Source of the DNA: Diplonema japonicum
Lineage: Eukaryota; Euglenozoa; Diplonemea; Diplonemida; Diplonemidae
Direction of reading: 5' to 3'
DNA: 64,000 bases
Assembly: GCA_964019335.1 (NCBI GenBank)
Contig: OZ025693.1
Coordinates: 477,486-541,485 of the forward strand
Part shown: piece by piece, positions 9,195-19,475 of the stretch
Position numbering within the stretch: position 1 is the stretch's first letter
How the letters are laid out: each line of letters starts with the position of its first letter
Notes under the pieces: model-generated
What the model was told of the DNA's origin: nothing
Databases searched by the model: none
What the model saw: the letters and a program-made list of their open reading frames with translations, nothing else
Program-made: the position numbers and the translations under genes

Positions 9195-12059
9195 ATGAGT
9201 TCAAGAGGCAGGGGGCGTGGGATCAACGTCGAGATGCTGGCAAAGTTAGGAGTTAAAACAAATCCTTCTAAACCTAGTGGGAGAGGGACAGCAAGTGCTG
9301 CTATGCCACCTGCAACAAAGATACCTTCTGCTGCAATACGCTCACAGTCTCAGGGGCACAAGCTCGTGAAGGAATTTGCACAGAAGTTACATGACTCTGA
9401 TGAAAACACGGTGACACTGCATCGAATGCCTCAAGAGCACCTGGGCACACAATTCGGTGATGATCTTCGTCTGGAGCAACTGTCAGTGGGGGACAGTCCT
9501 GCAAACAGGGCGGGGCTTGGCAGGTTCATCAACAGACGCTTGACGCACATCAACGATGTAGCTGTGTCTTCGCCTTCCGACGTTCTGGTCGCTGCCCAGA
9601 ATGCGGCTACTATGGCACTTAGATTCGAGGCTCAAAGATCAGCATCGCGCACAGACTCGAACTCTAGGGGTCCCAGCCCTGCACTTACACCCGCAACAAT
9701 TGCAGCTGCACTAAAGGTGAATCAAGCACCTAAAACAATAGAACTTGTTCACGACGATAAGGTTGCAAAGGTCAGGCTGTCGAGCGACCCTGCGACCGAC
9801 ATCCAAAAACAAGTAGAAGCCTTCAATATTGAAAACCCTTTCCACGTGGTAGATGAGTTCGGAAGAGAGGTTAAGCCAACTGAGCTGCATAACGGGCGGC
9901 AGTACACACTTAAAGTCACCACACCCCCAACTGAGAATCTGCTGCCTCTCCCCGACCCCGACTCCGCTTCCCCTGGGTCACCCGGCTCAAGGAGGAGCCG
10001 TCTAAGCGAAATGCTTGAAAAGATTTCCCCCCTTGAAGAGGAGCAGGTTCCCACACCAGGTTCGCCTGAGACGGAACCGGTGCAGCAGCCGACCGAGCCT
10101 GCTATTATGACAGATCCTATTATGACAGATCCTTTAATGTCCGAACCAAACACGCCGAAAGCAAAGCCGATCAAAAAAGAAGTCGAATCGGACGAGGAGA
10201 AGCCTAGAGCAGAGGTACCGGAGATACCTGCAGATGCAAGCGACCAAGGGTCATCTCGAGGGCATGTCATGCCCTCTGGCGATGCTGACGATGCTGAGGA
10301 TGCTGACACCCCCAGAGTCATGGCTGCATCTGCAGCAGGACCCCTTGTACATTACCCAGACAGCCCCCATTCGGTTCCTGAGGATCAATTTAGTGCTTCG
10401 TTGAAAAGCAACAAGCAAGACCCCATTGCTATCAGCAATGAGGGTAGTGAAGAACATTTAAAGAACAGTCTTTTGCACAGCGACCCTGGTGATGGCGCAG
10501 GCCATGATTACGTGCAGGAGCGCAGCACCTCAGCCGGTGCTAGCAGTCCTGAGCATGCTCAAGCCGTGCAGTTTAGTGATGTCTCGGGTTCCGAAGAAGA
10601 GCCACTGCCAACAAGTGCGCCGGTGATGAGAAGAAAGAAGGTCGTGCCTACCAAGCAAGTGCCTACAGTGTTGGAGCCCGAACCCGAACCCTTGCGTATC
10701 GTTCCCACAAAGCGCCCGTCAACACCAGTGATGAGCGACACAGAGCTGTGGAAAGAGTTCAACACAAGACTCTCGCAGAAGGGCTTGATTTGTGACGGGC
10801 TTACTACAGACGAACAGAGGGCTCTTTGTGAAGTGAACCTCGGCTTCTCAGAACAAGAAGCATCAAGACTGCTGCTTCTCATCCACGACATGAACGGCAA
10901 GACCGCGCAGGAGCCTGCGGGCATTGTCTCCCCTTCCTCCTTGTCTATAGCGTTTGGTGAAGTGAATGGCAGGCGCGACCTAGTGGATCCTAGCACCGCA
11001 CTTTATGCACAAGTGGAGTCTGTTGTGAACTCATCGCTCATCTGCAGCAGTGACTCGAGCGTGCAAGTGTTCAGAGTGAGGCAGCTCATTCCGGGTGCGC
11101 GTATATGCGGGCAGTACAATGCCGCAAAGCAGTCTTTGAGACCGGAACTACGACAAAAAAAAGTTCTCTATTATGCAGGCCCGCAGATGCCCACGCTGAC
11201 GGAGATTACCAACGAAGCATTGTTTGGTGAGTTGCGGCGGAATGGATGTCTTGTCTTCTCCACGGAGGCATGCATCCCGCACTCTTCATCATCATCGACG
11301 ACGAAAATGAAGCTGCTGCTCTGCGAACTGGTGATGGGAAACATTGGCACTCCATCGCAGCCCACGCATGTAGGTAAGACAGGTCCCATTGCTGATTTCA
11401 ATGGTGCAAGGAAACTGCTTTTGCAAGAACAGAGGAAAGCCGTCACCGAAGGCATGTCCCCACCCGACACGCTCGCCATCGACTACCCATACTTGTCAGA
11501 AGCGTCGGAAGAGGGGCAGGTTGCTACGCAGTACGTTACTACAGATGCCGCAAGGGTCCTCCCTCGATTTGTCGTCTATCTCGAGGTGAAGTCCACAAGG
11601 GCAGGGGTGCACAGGGATGTGAGACCATCTATGGGCAAACAGGTACGAGGCGTTTCGAAGACCAAGAAGCATAACCAACTTTATGTCGAGAAGAGGCTGC
11701 AAGAAGCACTTACAATGAAACACTACTATCAACAAGAAAAGGAAAGCAAAACAGATGTGAAGGGAGAGACAACGGAATTGATACTGCGAGAGTTCCGTGA
11801 CCTTCAAGCAAAACTTAATAAAAAGAGAGATGAGCTGCTGGCAGCAGTTGACGACGTCACGTCCTCTGCGCAGGTGTGCAGAAGGGAGAATATTGACATG
11901 TTGGATGGCTATATCAACAGCTTGCAGGTGCTGAAGGCATCGCCTAGTTCGCGACCACCCACTGCTCCGCGGCTACATGAAACACCTTCACGCATAACCC
12001 TCGACACCGCACCTTTGGCTTCTGCTATCACCCAGCTCACCATCCAGCAGCAGCCTTAG
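9195..12059 (+). CDS. PDZ-like and degenerate PARP-like domain protein
   Basis: 954 residues from the ATG at 9195 (MSSRGRGRGINVEM, an RG-rich start); the frame is open back to 9078 but the acceptor at 9184 favours this start. Residues about 75-140 (LGTQFGDDLRLEQLSVGDSP ... RRLTHINDVAV) fit a PDZ-like fold. The middle (about 215-560) is acidic and proline/serine-rich, probably disordered. Residues about 580-800 follow the order of a PARP catalytic domain: a VFRVRQL strand, VLYYAG (about 656) where active enzymes have LFHGT, GCLVFSTEA for the G-x-YF strand, LLLCELVMGN (about 705) and ARVLPRFVVYLEV (about 790). The triad histidine is Tyr and I see no matching catalytic Glu, so it is probably an inactive binding module. 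A coiled coil follows (about 820-905). The PDZ call is moderately sure; the PARP-like call is motif order only. Confidence 0.8.
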   Translation: MSSRGRGRGINVEMLAKLGVKTNPSKPSGRGTASAAMPPATKIPSAAIRSQSQGHKLVKEFAQKLHDSDENTVTLHRMPQEHLGTQFGDDLRLEQLSVGDSPANRAGLGRFINRRLTHINDVAVSSPSDVLVAAQNAATMALRFEAQRSASRTDSNSRGPSPALTPATIAAALKVNQAPKTIELVHDDKVAKVRLSSDPATDIQKQVEAFNIENPFHVVDEFGREVKPTELHNGRQYTLKVTTPPTENLLPLPDPDSASPGSPGSRRSRLSEMLEKISPLEEEQVPTPGSPETEPVQQPTEPAIMTDPIMTDPLMSEPNTPKAKPIKKEVESDEEKPRAEVPEIPADASDQGSSRGHVMPSGDADDAEDADTPRVMAASAAGPLVHYPDSPHSVPEDQFSASLKSNKQDPIAISNEGSEEHLKNSLLHSDPGDGAGHDYVQERSTSAGASSPEHAQAVQFSDVSGSEEEPLPTSAPVMRRKKVVPTKQVPTVLEPEPEPLRIVPTKRPSTPVMSDTELWKEFNTRLSQKGLICDGLTTDEQRALCEVNLGFSEQEASRLLLLIHDMNGKTAQEPAGIVSPSSLSIAFGEVNGRRDLVDPSTALYAQVESVVNSSLICSSDSSVQVFRVRQLIPGARICGQYNAAKQSLRPELRQKKVLYYAGPQMPTLTEITNEALFGELRRNGCLVFSTEACIPHSSSSSTTKMKLLLCELVMGNIGTPSQPTHVGKTGPIADFNGARKLLLQEQRKAVTEGMSPPDTLAIDYPYLSEASEEGQVATQYVTTDAARVLPRFVVYLEVKSTRAGVHRDVRPSMGKQVRGVSKTKKHNQLYVEKRLQEALTMKHYYQQEKESKTDVKGETTELILREFRDLQAKLNKKRDELLAAVDDVTSSAQVCRRENIDMLDGYINSLQVLKASPSSRPPTAPRLHETPSRITLDTAPLASAITQLTIQQQP

Positions 12060-12151
12060 CGCCGCGAACTGGCCTCGTTAGATAGAACATTAGAACCTTA
12101 CTTGTATATTAGTCATCGTATTTATATATTCGTGCCCAACATAGTCATCAC

Positions 12152-12153
12152 AG
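12152..12153 (+). promoter_or_regulatory. Putative trans-splice acceptor AG
   Basis: CATAGTCATCACAG ends at 12153, 17 nt before the ATG at 12171 and only about 94 nt after the upstream stop. That spacing suits processing of a polycistronic transcript. Confidence 0.5.
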
Positions 12154-12170
12154 GTACAGTACGCTGAAAT

Positions 12171-13262
12171 ATGTGGAACTATGAAGTCGATGTGCCCCTA
12201 GAAGTGGGTGTCAAGTCACGGGTCCCACACCCACCTTCTCACCATGAAAGCTACAGACCACACTCTGCTCTATTCTTAAGGGACTACGGCGCAAGTATGG
12301 CAGACGACATGCCCAGACGCCCACTCTCCGCCTGCGATACTATCCCGAACACATTTCCTTATAATTTGCCAGCATACCCACCTTCGAAGACTGACGGGCA
12401 GCAGGCGAAGAAGCAGAATGAAATACGAGATTTGCGAACAGCAAGGAGAACAACTGACTTTATCGTTCCCCTGAACACCGAGTCTCTGGCCTCAATTAGA
12501 GCATCTGCTTACCGGAAACAAGAGGGGAAATTAGTTACGAGACAGGCAGCCCGCAAGGCGTGGGACAATGACCTGTTGCACCAAATGAAAGTGCTCAGCA
12601 TGGGCACAAAATACTTCGTCAACAGAGCAGATCATCGCAAAAAGAACCAGCAGGAGCAAAAGATGTTGCAGCTTCGAACTAGTCAACAACATGCAGCGAA
12701 ACTGATTCAAAAAGTGTGGAGGGCGAAGAAGAGTAAGAAAGAGCTGTTCAGGCGGGCATTGTTGAGGGACGCAGGGCTCTTAAGCCTTCAAGATCAGGAG
12801 AGGCTTTCGAGAACGATCATCACTTCCGATGAGCAAGAGGGACATGCCGACCTCAAAGAACACTCGAAAATAAAACGGAGTCTGACCCTCAATGAGCTGC
12901 GTTCCATTGTACAGGACTATAGGTCGCGCCTTATTAAAATGACAGAAGGGGAGGGCGGGGCGTATAATGCTGATCAGCTGATAGCATGGGTCCTCAACGA
13001 AGGCCACCGCTTTGAGAGTGGCATTATTACGGCCTTAGGAAAAGGAACAAAACTGACTCTAGAACCTAGGGAATTCGAAGAGGAGCGGAACCCGACACCA
13101 AAGGCACATATGGCGTCTGTTACACAGGGCTCAAGGGAGCTTGCACGCCTTCAAGCAGAGAGGCAAGGTGCGAAACAGCGTGAGAAAGACGCTTCTGAAC
13201 GGGTGCAAGCACTTGAGCTGTTGCTGGCACGAATTCAGTCAGCAGGATCATGTCACTTATAA
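12171..13262 (+). CDS. IQ-motif protein of unknown function
   Basis: 363 residues. The N-terminal 75 residues are proline-rich (for example MPRRPLSACDTIP). A basic helical region follows, with one IQ motif at about residues 173-195 (AAKLIQKVWRAKKSKKELF: Ile-Gln with Arg/Lys at the expected spacing), a likely calmodulin or centrin site. The C-terminus (about 318-360) is a predicted coiled coil (RELARLQAERQGAKQ). I recognise no wider family. IQ plus coiled coil is common in cytoskeletal and flagellar proteins of protists, but that role is only inferred. It lies between the PDZ/PARP-like gene and alpha-actinin on the same strand, about 110 nt from each coding neighbour. Confidence 0.75.
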   Translation: MWNYEVDVPLEVGVKSRVPHPPSHHESYRPHSALFLRDYGASMADDMPRRPLSACDTIPNTFPYNLPAYPPSKTDGQQAKKQNEIRDLRTARRTTDFIVPLNTESLASIRASAYRKQEGKLVTRQAARKAWDNDLLHQMKVLSMGTKYFVNRADHRKKNQQEQKMLQLRTSQQHAAKLIQKVWRAKKSKKELFRRALLRDAGLLSLQDQERLSRTIITSDEQEGHADLKEHSKIKRSLTLNELRSIVQDYRSRLIKMTEGEGGAYNADQLIAWVLNEGHRFESGIITALGKGTKLTLEPREFEEERNPTPKAHMASVTQGSRELARLQAERQGAKQREKDASERVQALELLLARIQSAGSCHL

Positions 13263-13361
13263 CGCCTTTACAGGCGTTCTCATGTAGGACACACCCCCTC
13301 CCTCTCCCTCCCTTTACTTGTAGATCTTTCATATCAGCATTGTGTCGCCGGAACATTCAAC

Positions 13362-13363
13362 AG
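13362..13363 (+). promoter_or_regulatory. Putative trans-splice acceptor AG
   Basis: GAACATTCAACAG ends at 13363, 10 nt before the ATG of alpha-actinin at 13374. A CCCTCCCTCTCCCTCCC tract lies about 60 nt upstream. Confidence 0.5.
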
Positions 13364-13373
13364 AATTTTTAAC

Positions 13374-15290
13374 ATGACCGACAAAGAGGCAGTCTCGAAG
13401 GCAGAGGACGTGCAGAAGAGGAGTTTCACAAAGTGGGTGAACGTCCAATTGAAGAAGGGTGACCATGATGAAGAAGTCACTGACCTTGCCGAAGATCTCA
13501 AGACGGGGATTGTACTCTTGAAAGTGCTTGCCAGTACTACAGGCCAGAATCTCCCGCCTTATAACAAAGTGTGCAAGAGCGAGATCCAGAGAGTCAGCAA
13601 TCAGAGCATCGTCATCGACTTCTTTCAGAGTGCGAAGATCAAACTTATTGGGATCGGCCCGCAGGACCTGGCTGATGGTAACATGAGGGCTATGCTTGCG
13701 GCTATGTGGGCCATCATTTACGCTCAGCAGATCGGTGCCATCAAGGGTGAAGCCAGCGGGAAGGCAGGGCTGCTGTTGTGGGTGAAGCGTGCTGTGGGGT
13801 CTTACGATTTGCAGGTCACGGACTTCAAGAAGTCGTGGTCGTCAGGCCTTGTGCTCACCGCACTTATTCACAAATACAAGCCAAACGCCCTCTCATTCAC
13901 TGAGGCTGCTGACCTCAGCCCCGGAGAACGGGTGCAGAAGTGTATCGACGTGGCGCAGAAGGACCTCGGAATTGAACCCCTCATCGACGCTTCGGATATG
14001 GAGCACGCCATCGATGAGAAGGCCATTATGACTTACATCAGTGAGTTCTTTGCCCTCTTCAGCAAGGTGCAGGACAAGGAGGTGGCACAGAGGCGTGTTG
14101 TGAAGTTCTTCGAGACGCAGAGGACCATCGAGAACTTCCAGGTCGACTACGAGACGAAGACGTCTGATGTGCTGGAGTTTATTCTTGAAGCGAAGTCCCA
14201 GATGGAAGGCGAACCAGAAGGGTTGGTGGAGTCCAGGAAGTTCTTGGACAAAGTGAATGAATTCAGATCAGGGCCCTTGGCTGAGAAAAGGGTTGTGAAG
14301 GAGAGCCTTGAAGGAATCCTCTCCAATCTGCAGACCACACTGTCTTGCCACCAAAGGGCAAGCTACACCCCTAGTGATGACCAGACGCTTGACAATGTCG
14401 AAACACAGTGGAGCGCTTTGGAAGAGGCGGCCAACAAGCACCTCTCAAAGACACGTGACGCCTACGTCAAGGCTAAACAAGACGTGACTGCCAAGTACTT
14501 GGAAGTGACGCAGGAAGGCAACACACAGATCGGTGAGCTTGCTTCAAGCTTGAGATCGCTGACCGGTGACGACCCCGCCAAACTTCTAAAGAAGGCAAAA
14601 GAGTTCAAGAAAACCGCTGAACCACTCTTAGAGATTGTGGAAAAGGCGGCAAAGCTGGGCGAAGAGTTGCAGCAGGCTAATGTGAACGTAGACGATATTG
14701 CAGGGCTTGAGGTGCGGGCAGACGACCTGGAGAGGGCGTTCGCTGACCTCACGAAGAATATCAATAAGAAATGTACATTCTTGGAGAACCAGGTTGAATC
14801 TAAAAAGGGTTCGACTGTCAGTGCAGACAAGCTTGCGGAGATCAAGGAAACCTTCGACCACTTCGACTCCAACAACAGCGGCACGCTGACAGGCGAGGAC
14901 TTCGACAATGCATTGAAGGGACTGGGCAGAAACCTGTCTGACATCGAGACAACAAAACTCTTCAAGTATGCCTAACACTATGCAGACACATTTCTCAGGA
15001 GCTCCATCAGCGGGTCGAGCATGACTTTTGATGAGTTCGTTGCTGTCATGACGAAGATGGAGGCGGACGCTGACACTCCTGAGGAGATCTTGTCTTCTAT
15101 TGCTTCCCTGCAGGTATGCCAACACACAGCATAAACTACTTTACAGGGCGAAGGGGAGGGCGGGCTCACCAAAGAAGCCCTCGTTGCATCTCTCGGAGAA
15201 GAGACCGCAGCCTACTTCATCAACAAGCTCCCTGAGAAGGATGGGAAGTACGATTTCGCATCGTACTTGCAAAAAGTCTACAAGAAGTGA
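13374..15290 (+). CDS. ACTN: Alpha-actinin, short-rod type (three exons)
   Basis: Exons 13374-14965, 14999-15113 and 15147-15290 give 616 residues. Both introns are 33 nt, start GTATGCC and end CAG; intron 1 would otherwise introduce a stop. Alpha-actinin crosslinks actin filaments. CH1 is about residues 18-125 (RSFTKWVNVQLKKG ... DFFQSAKIKLIGIGPQDLADG), CH2 about 131-232 (LLLWVKRAVGSYDLQVTDFK). A rod of about 240 residues follows, enough for two spectrin-like repeats rather than the four of animal actinins, as in other protist short actinins. The C-terminal calmodulin-like region has one good EF-hand (DSNNSGTLTGED, Asp instead of Glu at position 12), so calcium regulation is plausible; later hands (SSISGSSMTFDEF and the last) lack full ligand sets. 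Splicing restores a continuous EF-hand region ending DFASYLQKVYKK. Confidence 0.95.
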
Positions 15291-15844
15291 ACGGTCATAC
15301 GACTCTAGCCACCTACCGCATGATGCTAACAATATTTCTTTTAGTGTTTTGATTCTGTTAAAATAGACACCTTGGTCCACCTGCTGTTCCTCATGATAGA
15401 TACCATATCTCAGCTCTCACATAGCTGCAGATGATGATGTGGCTTCGTAGATTGTAGACTGCCAGTCAGGACTTGCACCCTAGTCTCCCTTTGTTTTCCC
15501 CCGCTTCCCCGTTCCTGCATGGTGAGATGGATCTATCTGTGGACAGCTTCGGATGCCACCAACCAACGTCATGTCAAGAAGCGGAATCCCCGTGATTGAT
15601 TTGCTGACAAACTCAGCTGCAGGACAACATCTTCTTCGTCTTCCACAGCTATGGGGCACGTTGTGTGGCTCTACGTAGCACGTTTAGACTTTATGGGAAG
15701 CCGCTCAACAAGGTTTATGGTTTTATCTTCATTCTTTTTTTCTTATTCCTTTTTCTTATATTTCTGCTTCCTCAATTCTTTGCCCTCCTCACCTTTGTTA
15801 TCCTTGACACGGCCACATCACCTTACAGGCGCTGATGGCGTAGG
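15291..15844 (+). other. Intergenic region with long polypyrimidine tract
   Basis: No gene seen. 15720-15810 is a strong pyrimidine tract leading to the acceptor at 15826-15827. A tiny upstream frame (ATG GCG TAG at 15834-15842) precedes the next gene's ATG and would remain in its 5' leader. Confidence 0.6.
15826..15827 (+). promoter_or_regulatory. Putative trans-splice acceptor AG
   Basis: CACATCACCTTACAG ends at 15827, after about 90 nt of T/C-rich sequence and 17 nt before the ATG at 15845. It is the clearest acceptor of the set. Confidence 0.6.
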
Positions 15845-17682
15845 ATGAGCAACTGGCGAGACGGCGCTGTTTCCAAGTTGGCCTCTCTGAGACAGCCAAG
15901 AAGAACGTTCAATAGGAATTATGCAGCGGACAATGTGGGTGACACACGTAGGCCACGTAACCAAGCACATCAACTTGTTGATACTACAATCAACAGCTTG
16001 GAGGAAATTATGCATGCCCAGAGCGAAGACATCGACGGTCTTCGATCTCGTGTAAGCAGCACAGCTGCTAGCGCTGCATTTCAATTGGATTCTGATTCAT
16101 ATCTTTTAGATGCTGCCGCCTCGCAGCTTGAACGTGCATCGCATCACACAACTGTTTTGCAGAACTTCTACACCCAGCAAACCACTAAATCCTTTTCCAC
16201 AGAAGGCACCCAAACTCGATTTCCTCATTTATCAACTGCTACCCAAACAGAATGCAAACTTCATTCAGCAGCAGTTCAAACATCGACTAAACGACTGACC
16301 CTTTCTGCATCCGATTTATTTACCTCAATTAGCACTTCTACATCAGAGTCGAAGACTACATCTAACATTGCATCAGTTCAGACAACTAACATCTCATCTT
16401 CTTCATTAAGCTGCGTACATTACGTCCCATTTTCGCTACACCCATCTGATGTCATCAATGAATCTCCTCATGATGAGCTTCACACTCTTCGCTCAATAGT
16501 TAAAGACCTCCAGTCTAGTATCTCTGAGTCACTCAGTCTTCAATCAGTTTTGCAGACCTCTCTTGGTACACAATCCTACAATCGTCTTCGTCATTTAGTT
16601 TCACCCCTTGCTCCTACACATGCATCTCCACTCCGTCTTTCACGTACTCAACGGGACACATTCTTTGCTTCTCCACAACAGACTCCACTTCCTTCTAATA
16701 CAAGTAACACTCCTGTACCTCTTCTTCCTCGGGAACAAGAACAGGACCCCCCGAAAACGGGCCCCGAGAACTTCGTGCGGGAGATCGTGGAGGAGCTGGT
16801 GGACAAGGTGGCGCCCGCCCCGAACCTGGACGCACTGCTGCGCGAAAACGCAGAGCTCAGCGAGAAGCTGCAGGCGCTCCGCGGACGCGCCGCAGAGGAG
16901 GTCCTGCTATCGACGGCGGAGACCGTGCGCGTTGGGAGAAGGGATCCAAAACAACAACTAACCGCGTCCTCGCAGGAGCTGCAGTCCCTTGTGGACGAGG
17001 AGGTGCGCGCAGCCGAGGGGGAGCGAGCGCAAACCTGCGGTGTCGAGGTTGAGTACCTCCCTACGCCCGGGGAGCAGCGCGCGGTGGAGCTCGAGGGGAT
17101 GGCCTGGGAGGACCTGAAGGCCGCGGTCGTGGAAGCGGAGGCGAAGTGCGTGGTCTTGGAGAGCAACCTTAACCGTCTTCCTTTTGCGGCGCCTCTTCTT
17201 CCTCGGGAACAAGAACAGGACCCCCCGAAAACGGGCCCCGAGAACTTCGTGCGGGAGATCGTGGAGGAGCTGGTGGACAAGGTGGCGCCCGCCCCGAACC
17301 TGGACGCACTGCTGCGCGAAAACGCAGAGCTCAGCGAGAAGCTGCAGGCGCTCCGCGGACGCGCCGCAGAGGAGGTCCTGCTATCGACGGCGGAGACCGT
17401 GCGCGTTGGGAGAAGGGATCCAAAACAACAACTAACCGCGTCCTCGCAGGAGCTGCAGTCCCTTGTGGACGAGGAGGTGCGCGCAGCCGAGGGGGAGCGA
17501 GCGCAAACCTGCGGTGTCGAGGTTGAGTACCTCCCTACGCCCGGGGAGCAGCGCGCGGTGGAGCTCGAGGGGATGGCCTGGGAGGACCTGAAGGCCGCGG
17601 TCGTGGAAGCGGAGGCGAAGTGCGTGGTCTTGGAGAGCAACCTTAACCGTCTTCCTTTTGCGGCGCCTCTTCTTCCTCGGGA
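15845..17682 (+). CDS. N-terminus of a giant 158-residue-repeat protein (cut by assembly gap)
   Basis: About 612 codons are readable before the N gap; any frame running through the Ns is not real. Residues 1 to about 291 are unique: a basic start (MSNWRDGAVSKLASLRQPRR), a helical segment, then a Ser/Thr-rich region with TQT/VQT motifs (EGTQT, TATQTE, AAVQTS, ASVQTT; about residues 122, 134, 145 and 177) of the type bound by the dynein light chain LC8. From 16718 the sequence becomes the 474-bp repeat, two full copies and the start of a third, whose translation and frame match the array at 50209-64000 on the other strand. Either this is the true 5' end of the giant gene and the scaffold right of the gap is inverted, or it is a second gene sharing the repeat. 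The role is probably structural, in the cytoskeleton. Confidence 0.8.
16718..17682 (+). repeat. 474-bp coding tandem repeat, two copies plus a fragment
   Basis: Units run 16718-17191 and 17192-17665, with a third beginning before the gap. The sequence matches the reverse complement of the units at 50209-64000 wherever I compared it. The boundary with the unique N-terminus falls at CCTCTTCTTCCTCGG. Confidence 0.95.
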
Positions 17683-17882
17683 NNNNNNNNNNNNNNNNNN
17701 NNNNNNNNNNNNNNNNNNNNNNNNNNNNNNNNNNNNNNNNNNNNNNNNNNNNNNNNNNNNNNNNNNNNNNNNNNNNNNNNNNNNNNNNNNNNNNNNNNNN
17801 NNNNNNNNNNNNNNNNNNNNNNNNNNNNNNNNNNNNNNNNNNNNNNNNNNNNNNNNNNNNNNNNNNNNNNNNNNNNNNNNNN
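17683..17882. other. Assembly gap (200 N)
   Basis: Exactly 200 undetermined bases placed inside a tandem repeat. The round number suggests a scaffolding placeholder of unknown true size. The sequence after it is not repeat sequence and has no coding continuity with the sequence before it. Confidence 0.97.
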
Positions 17883-19053
17883 AGAGGCGCAGGCACGCAG
17901 AACACGAACGACCAATAAAGTACAGAAACTGTAGCTTTAGAATCGTTGGTGGCCGTTTCCTTGTATCCCGCTCGGGAGGAGGATGTCCGCTGGCTTTGCA
18001 CTTTTTTCCCAACTTTAAAAAACCAAGAGGTTGCTTTATTTCTCGTGCGGGTTTGCGGGTTTGCGGGTTGAGGAAGGGGGGGTGGGGGCCCAGGGGCCAC
18101 GGGAAGGGGGATTTTTTCTGGGGGGAAAAAGTTTTTTTTCCCCGTTTCGACTTCGGGTGGTTCAACTTTTTCCCCCTTTTCAAACCGAAATGGCCTGCAT
18201 ACCACCGTGGGTTTTCCACTTTGGGGAAAATTTTTATGAGGGGTTTTTTGGTGATCATAGAGGGGTTAGACGAAATGTTATCAAAATTTCTGTACTTGGA
18301 AAAAAAAATTTTTTTTTCCACTCTGCCCATGCCCCTTAAGGGAAATTTTTGTACTTATAAAATATTTTTCTTTCCTAGAAAAAGATTTTTGTACTTAGAA
18401 AAGGAAATTCTTTTTCTTCCTTCTTTTTTTTTTTTTTTCCCCAATTTTAAAAAACCAAGTGATTGCTTTATTTCTCGTGCGGGTTTGTGTAGCTTTAGAA
18501 TCGTTGGTGGCTAACAAAATCTTTTTTAAAAAGAGAATGAAAAATAAAAAAGGGGGGTGCTCATTTCTCGTGCGGGTTGCTCAAAATGGCGACTTCCAAG
18601 GATAGCCCCCTATAACCCCTTTGGGACATAGGGCGGGTCACTTAGCGAATATGGAGCGTGAATGAAAAGACTAGTTCCTTCTTATCTTAACACGGTTATT
18701 GATTGCTTGTACTCATTTGCCAACCATTTTATCAAAATACTAGTTTTCATTTGTGAGTATTGTTGTGTTCCCTCTCAATGTTGCTGTTTCTTTTATGTTA
18801 GACAAATAGATAAATCCCAATAGATCCCAATAGATCCCAATAGATAAATCCCAATAACGTCGGATCAGCTACCTTGGAACGCCCACATATTTCCGCTATT
18901 CTATTCCAATTCCAGGAGATGCACTTTTCTGCAAGCTAGTTTAGATCACGTTAATACTTCAAGGAATGTCTGACATTTGCTAAAGTAAGATGTGCATAAA
19001 GGGGTCTCTGTGAGGGCATGTGTCAACCCACATGTACTTCGTGACATGGACTG

Positions 19054-19087
<34 letters not shown>

Positions 19088-19212
19088 ATGAACAAGAAAA
19101 ACAATTTTTTGAAAGACAACGTACACGGTAACCAAATAACTTTTTTCCACCGTCGCCTTCAACTTGCAACTTTTTTTCCACCATCCACAGTAACCTGCAA
19201 CTTTTTATCGGG
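17883..19212. other. Non-coding, repeat-bearing region after the gap
   Basis: No gene seen. A block with TTTAAAAAACCAAG ... TTTATTTCTCGTGCGGGTTT occurs at about 18001-18055 and 18432-18487. GTAGCTTTAGAATCGTTGGT occurs at 17931 and 18489, so a segment is duplicated in altered order. A three-copy ATCCCAATAG tandem lies at about 18815-18856 and a T run at about 19056-19085. Paired A/T runs occur near 18299-18318. Confidence 0.6.
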
Positions 19213-19447
19213 AGTGAGTGAGTGAGTGAGTGAGTGAGTGAGTGAGTGAGTGAGTGAGTGAGTGAGTGAGTGAGTGAGTGAGTGAGTGAGTGAGTGAGTG
19301 AGTGAGTGAGTGAGTGAGTGAGTGAGTGAGTGAGTGAGTGAGTGAGTGAGTGAGTGAGTGAGTGAGTGAGTGAGTGAGTGAGTGTGGGAGGGAGGGAGGG
19401 AGGGAGGGAGGGAGGGAGGGAGAAGGGGGGGGGGGGGGGGGGGGGGG
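19213..19447 (+). repeat. Purine tract: (GAGT)n, (GGGA)n, G23
   Basis: About 43 GAGT units (19213-19384) are followed by about nine GGGA units (19386-19421) and a run of 23 G (19425-19447). The strand is rich in G throughout. Lengths may be inexact because such tracts assemble poorly. Confidence 0.9.
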
Positions 19448-19475
19448 ATGGGAAAAGGGGGGAGAAACGCAGTGT

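Noticed and set aside
17683-18514. Plus-strand frame continuing from the 15845 gene through the Ns to 18514
   Set aside because: The frame exists only because the unknown bases contain no stop; the sequence after the gap is non-coding and unrelated to the repeat.
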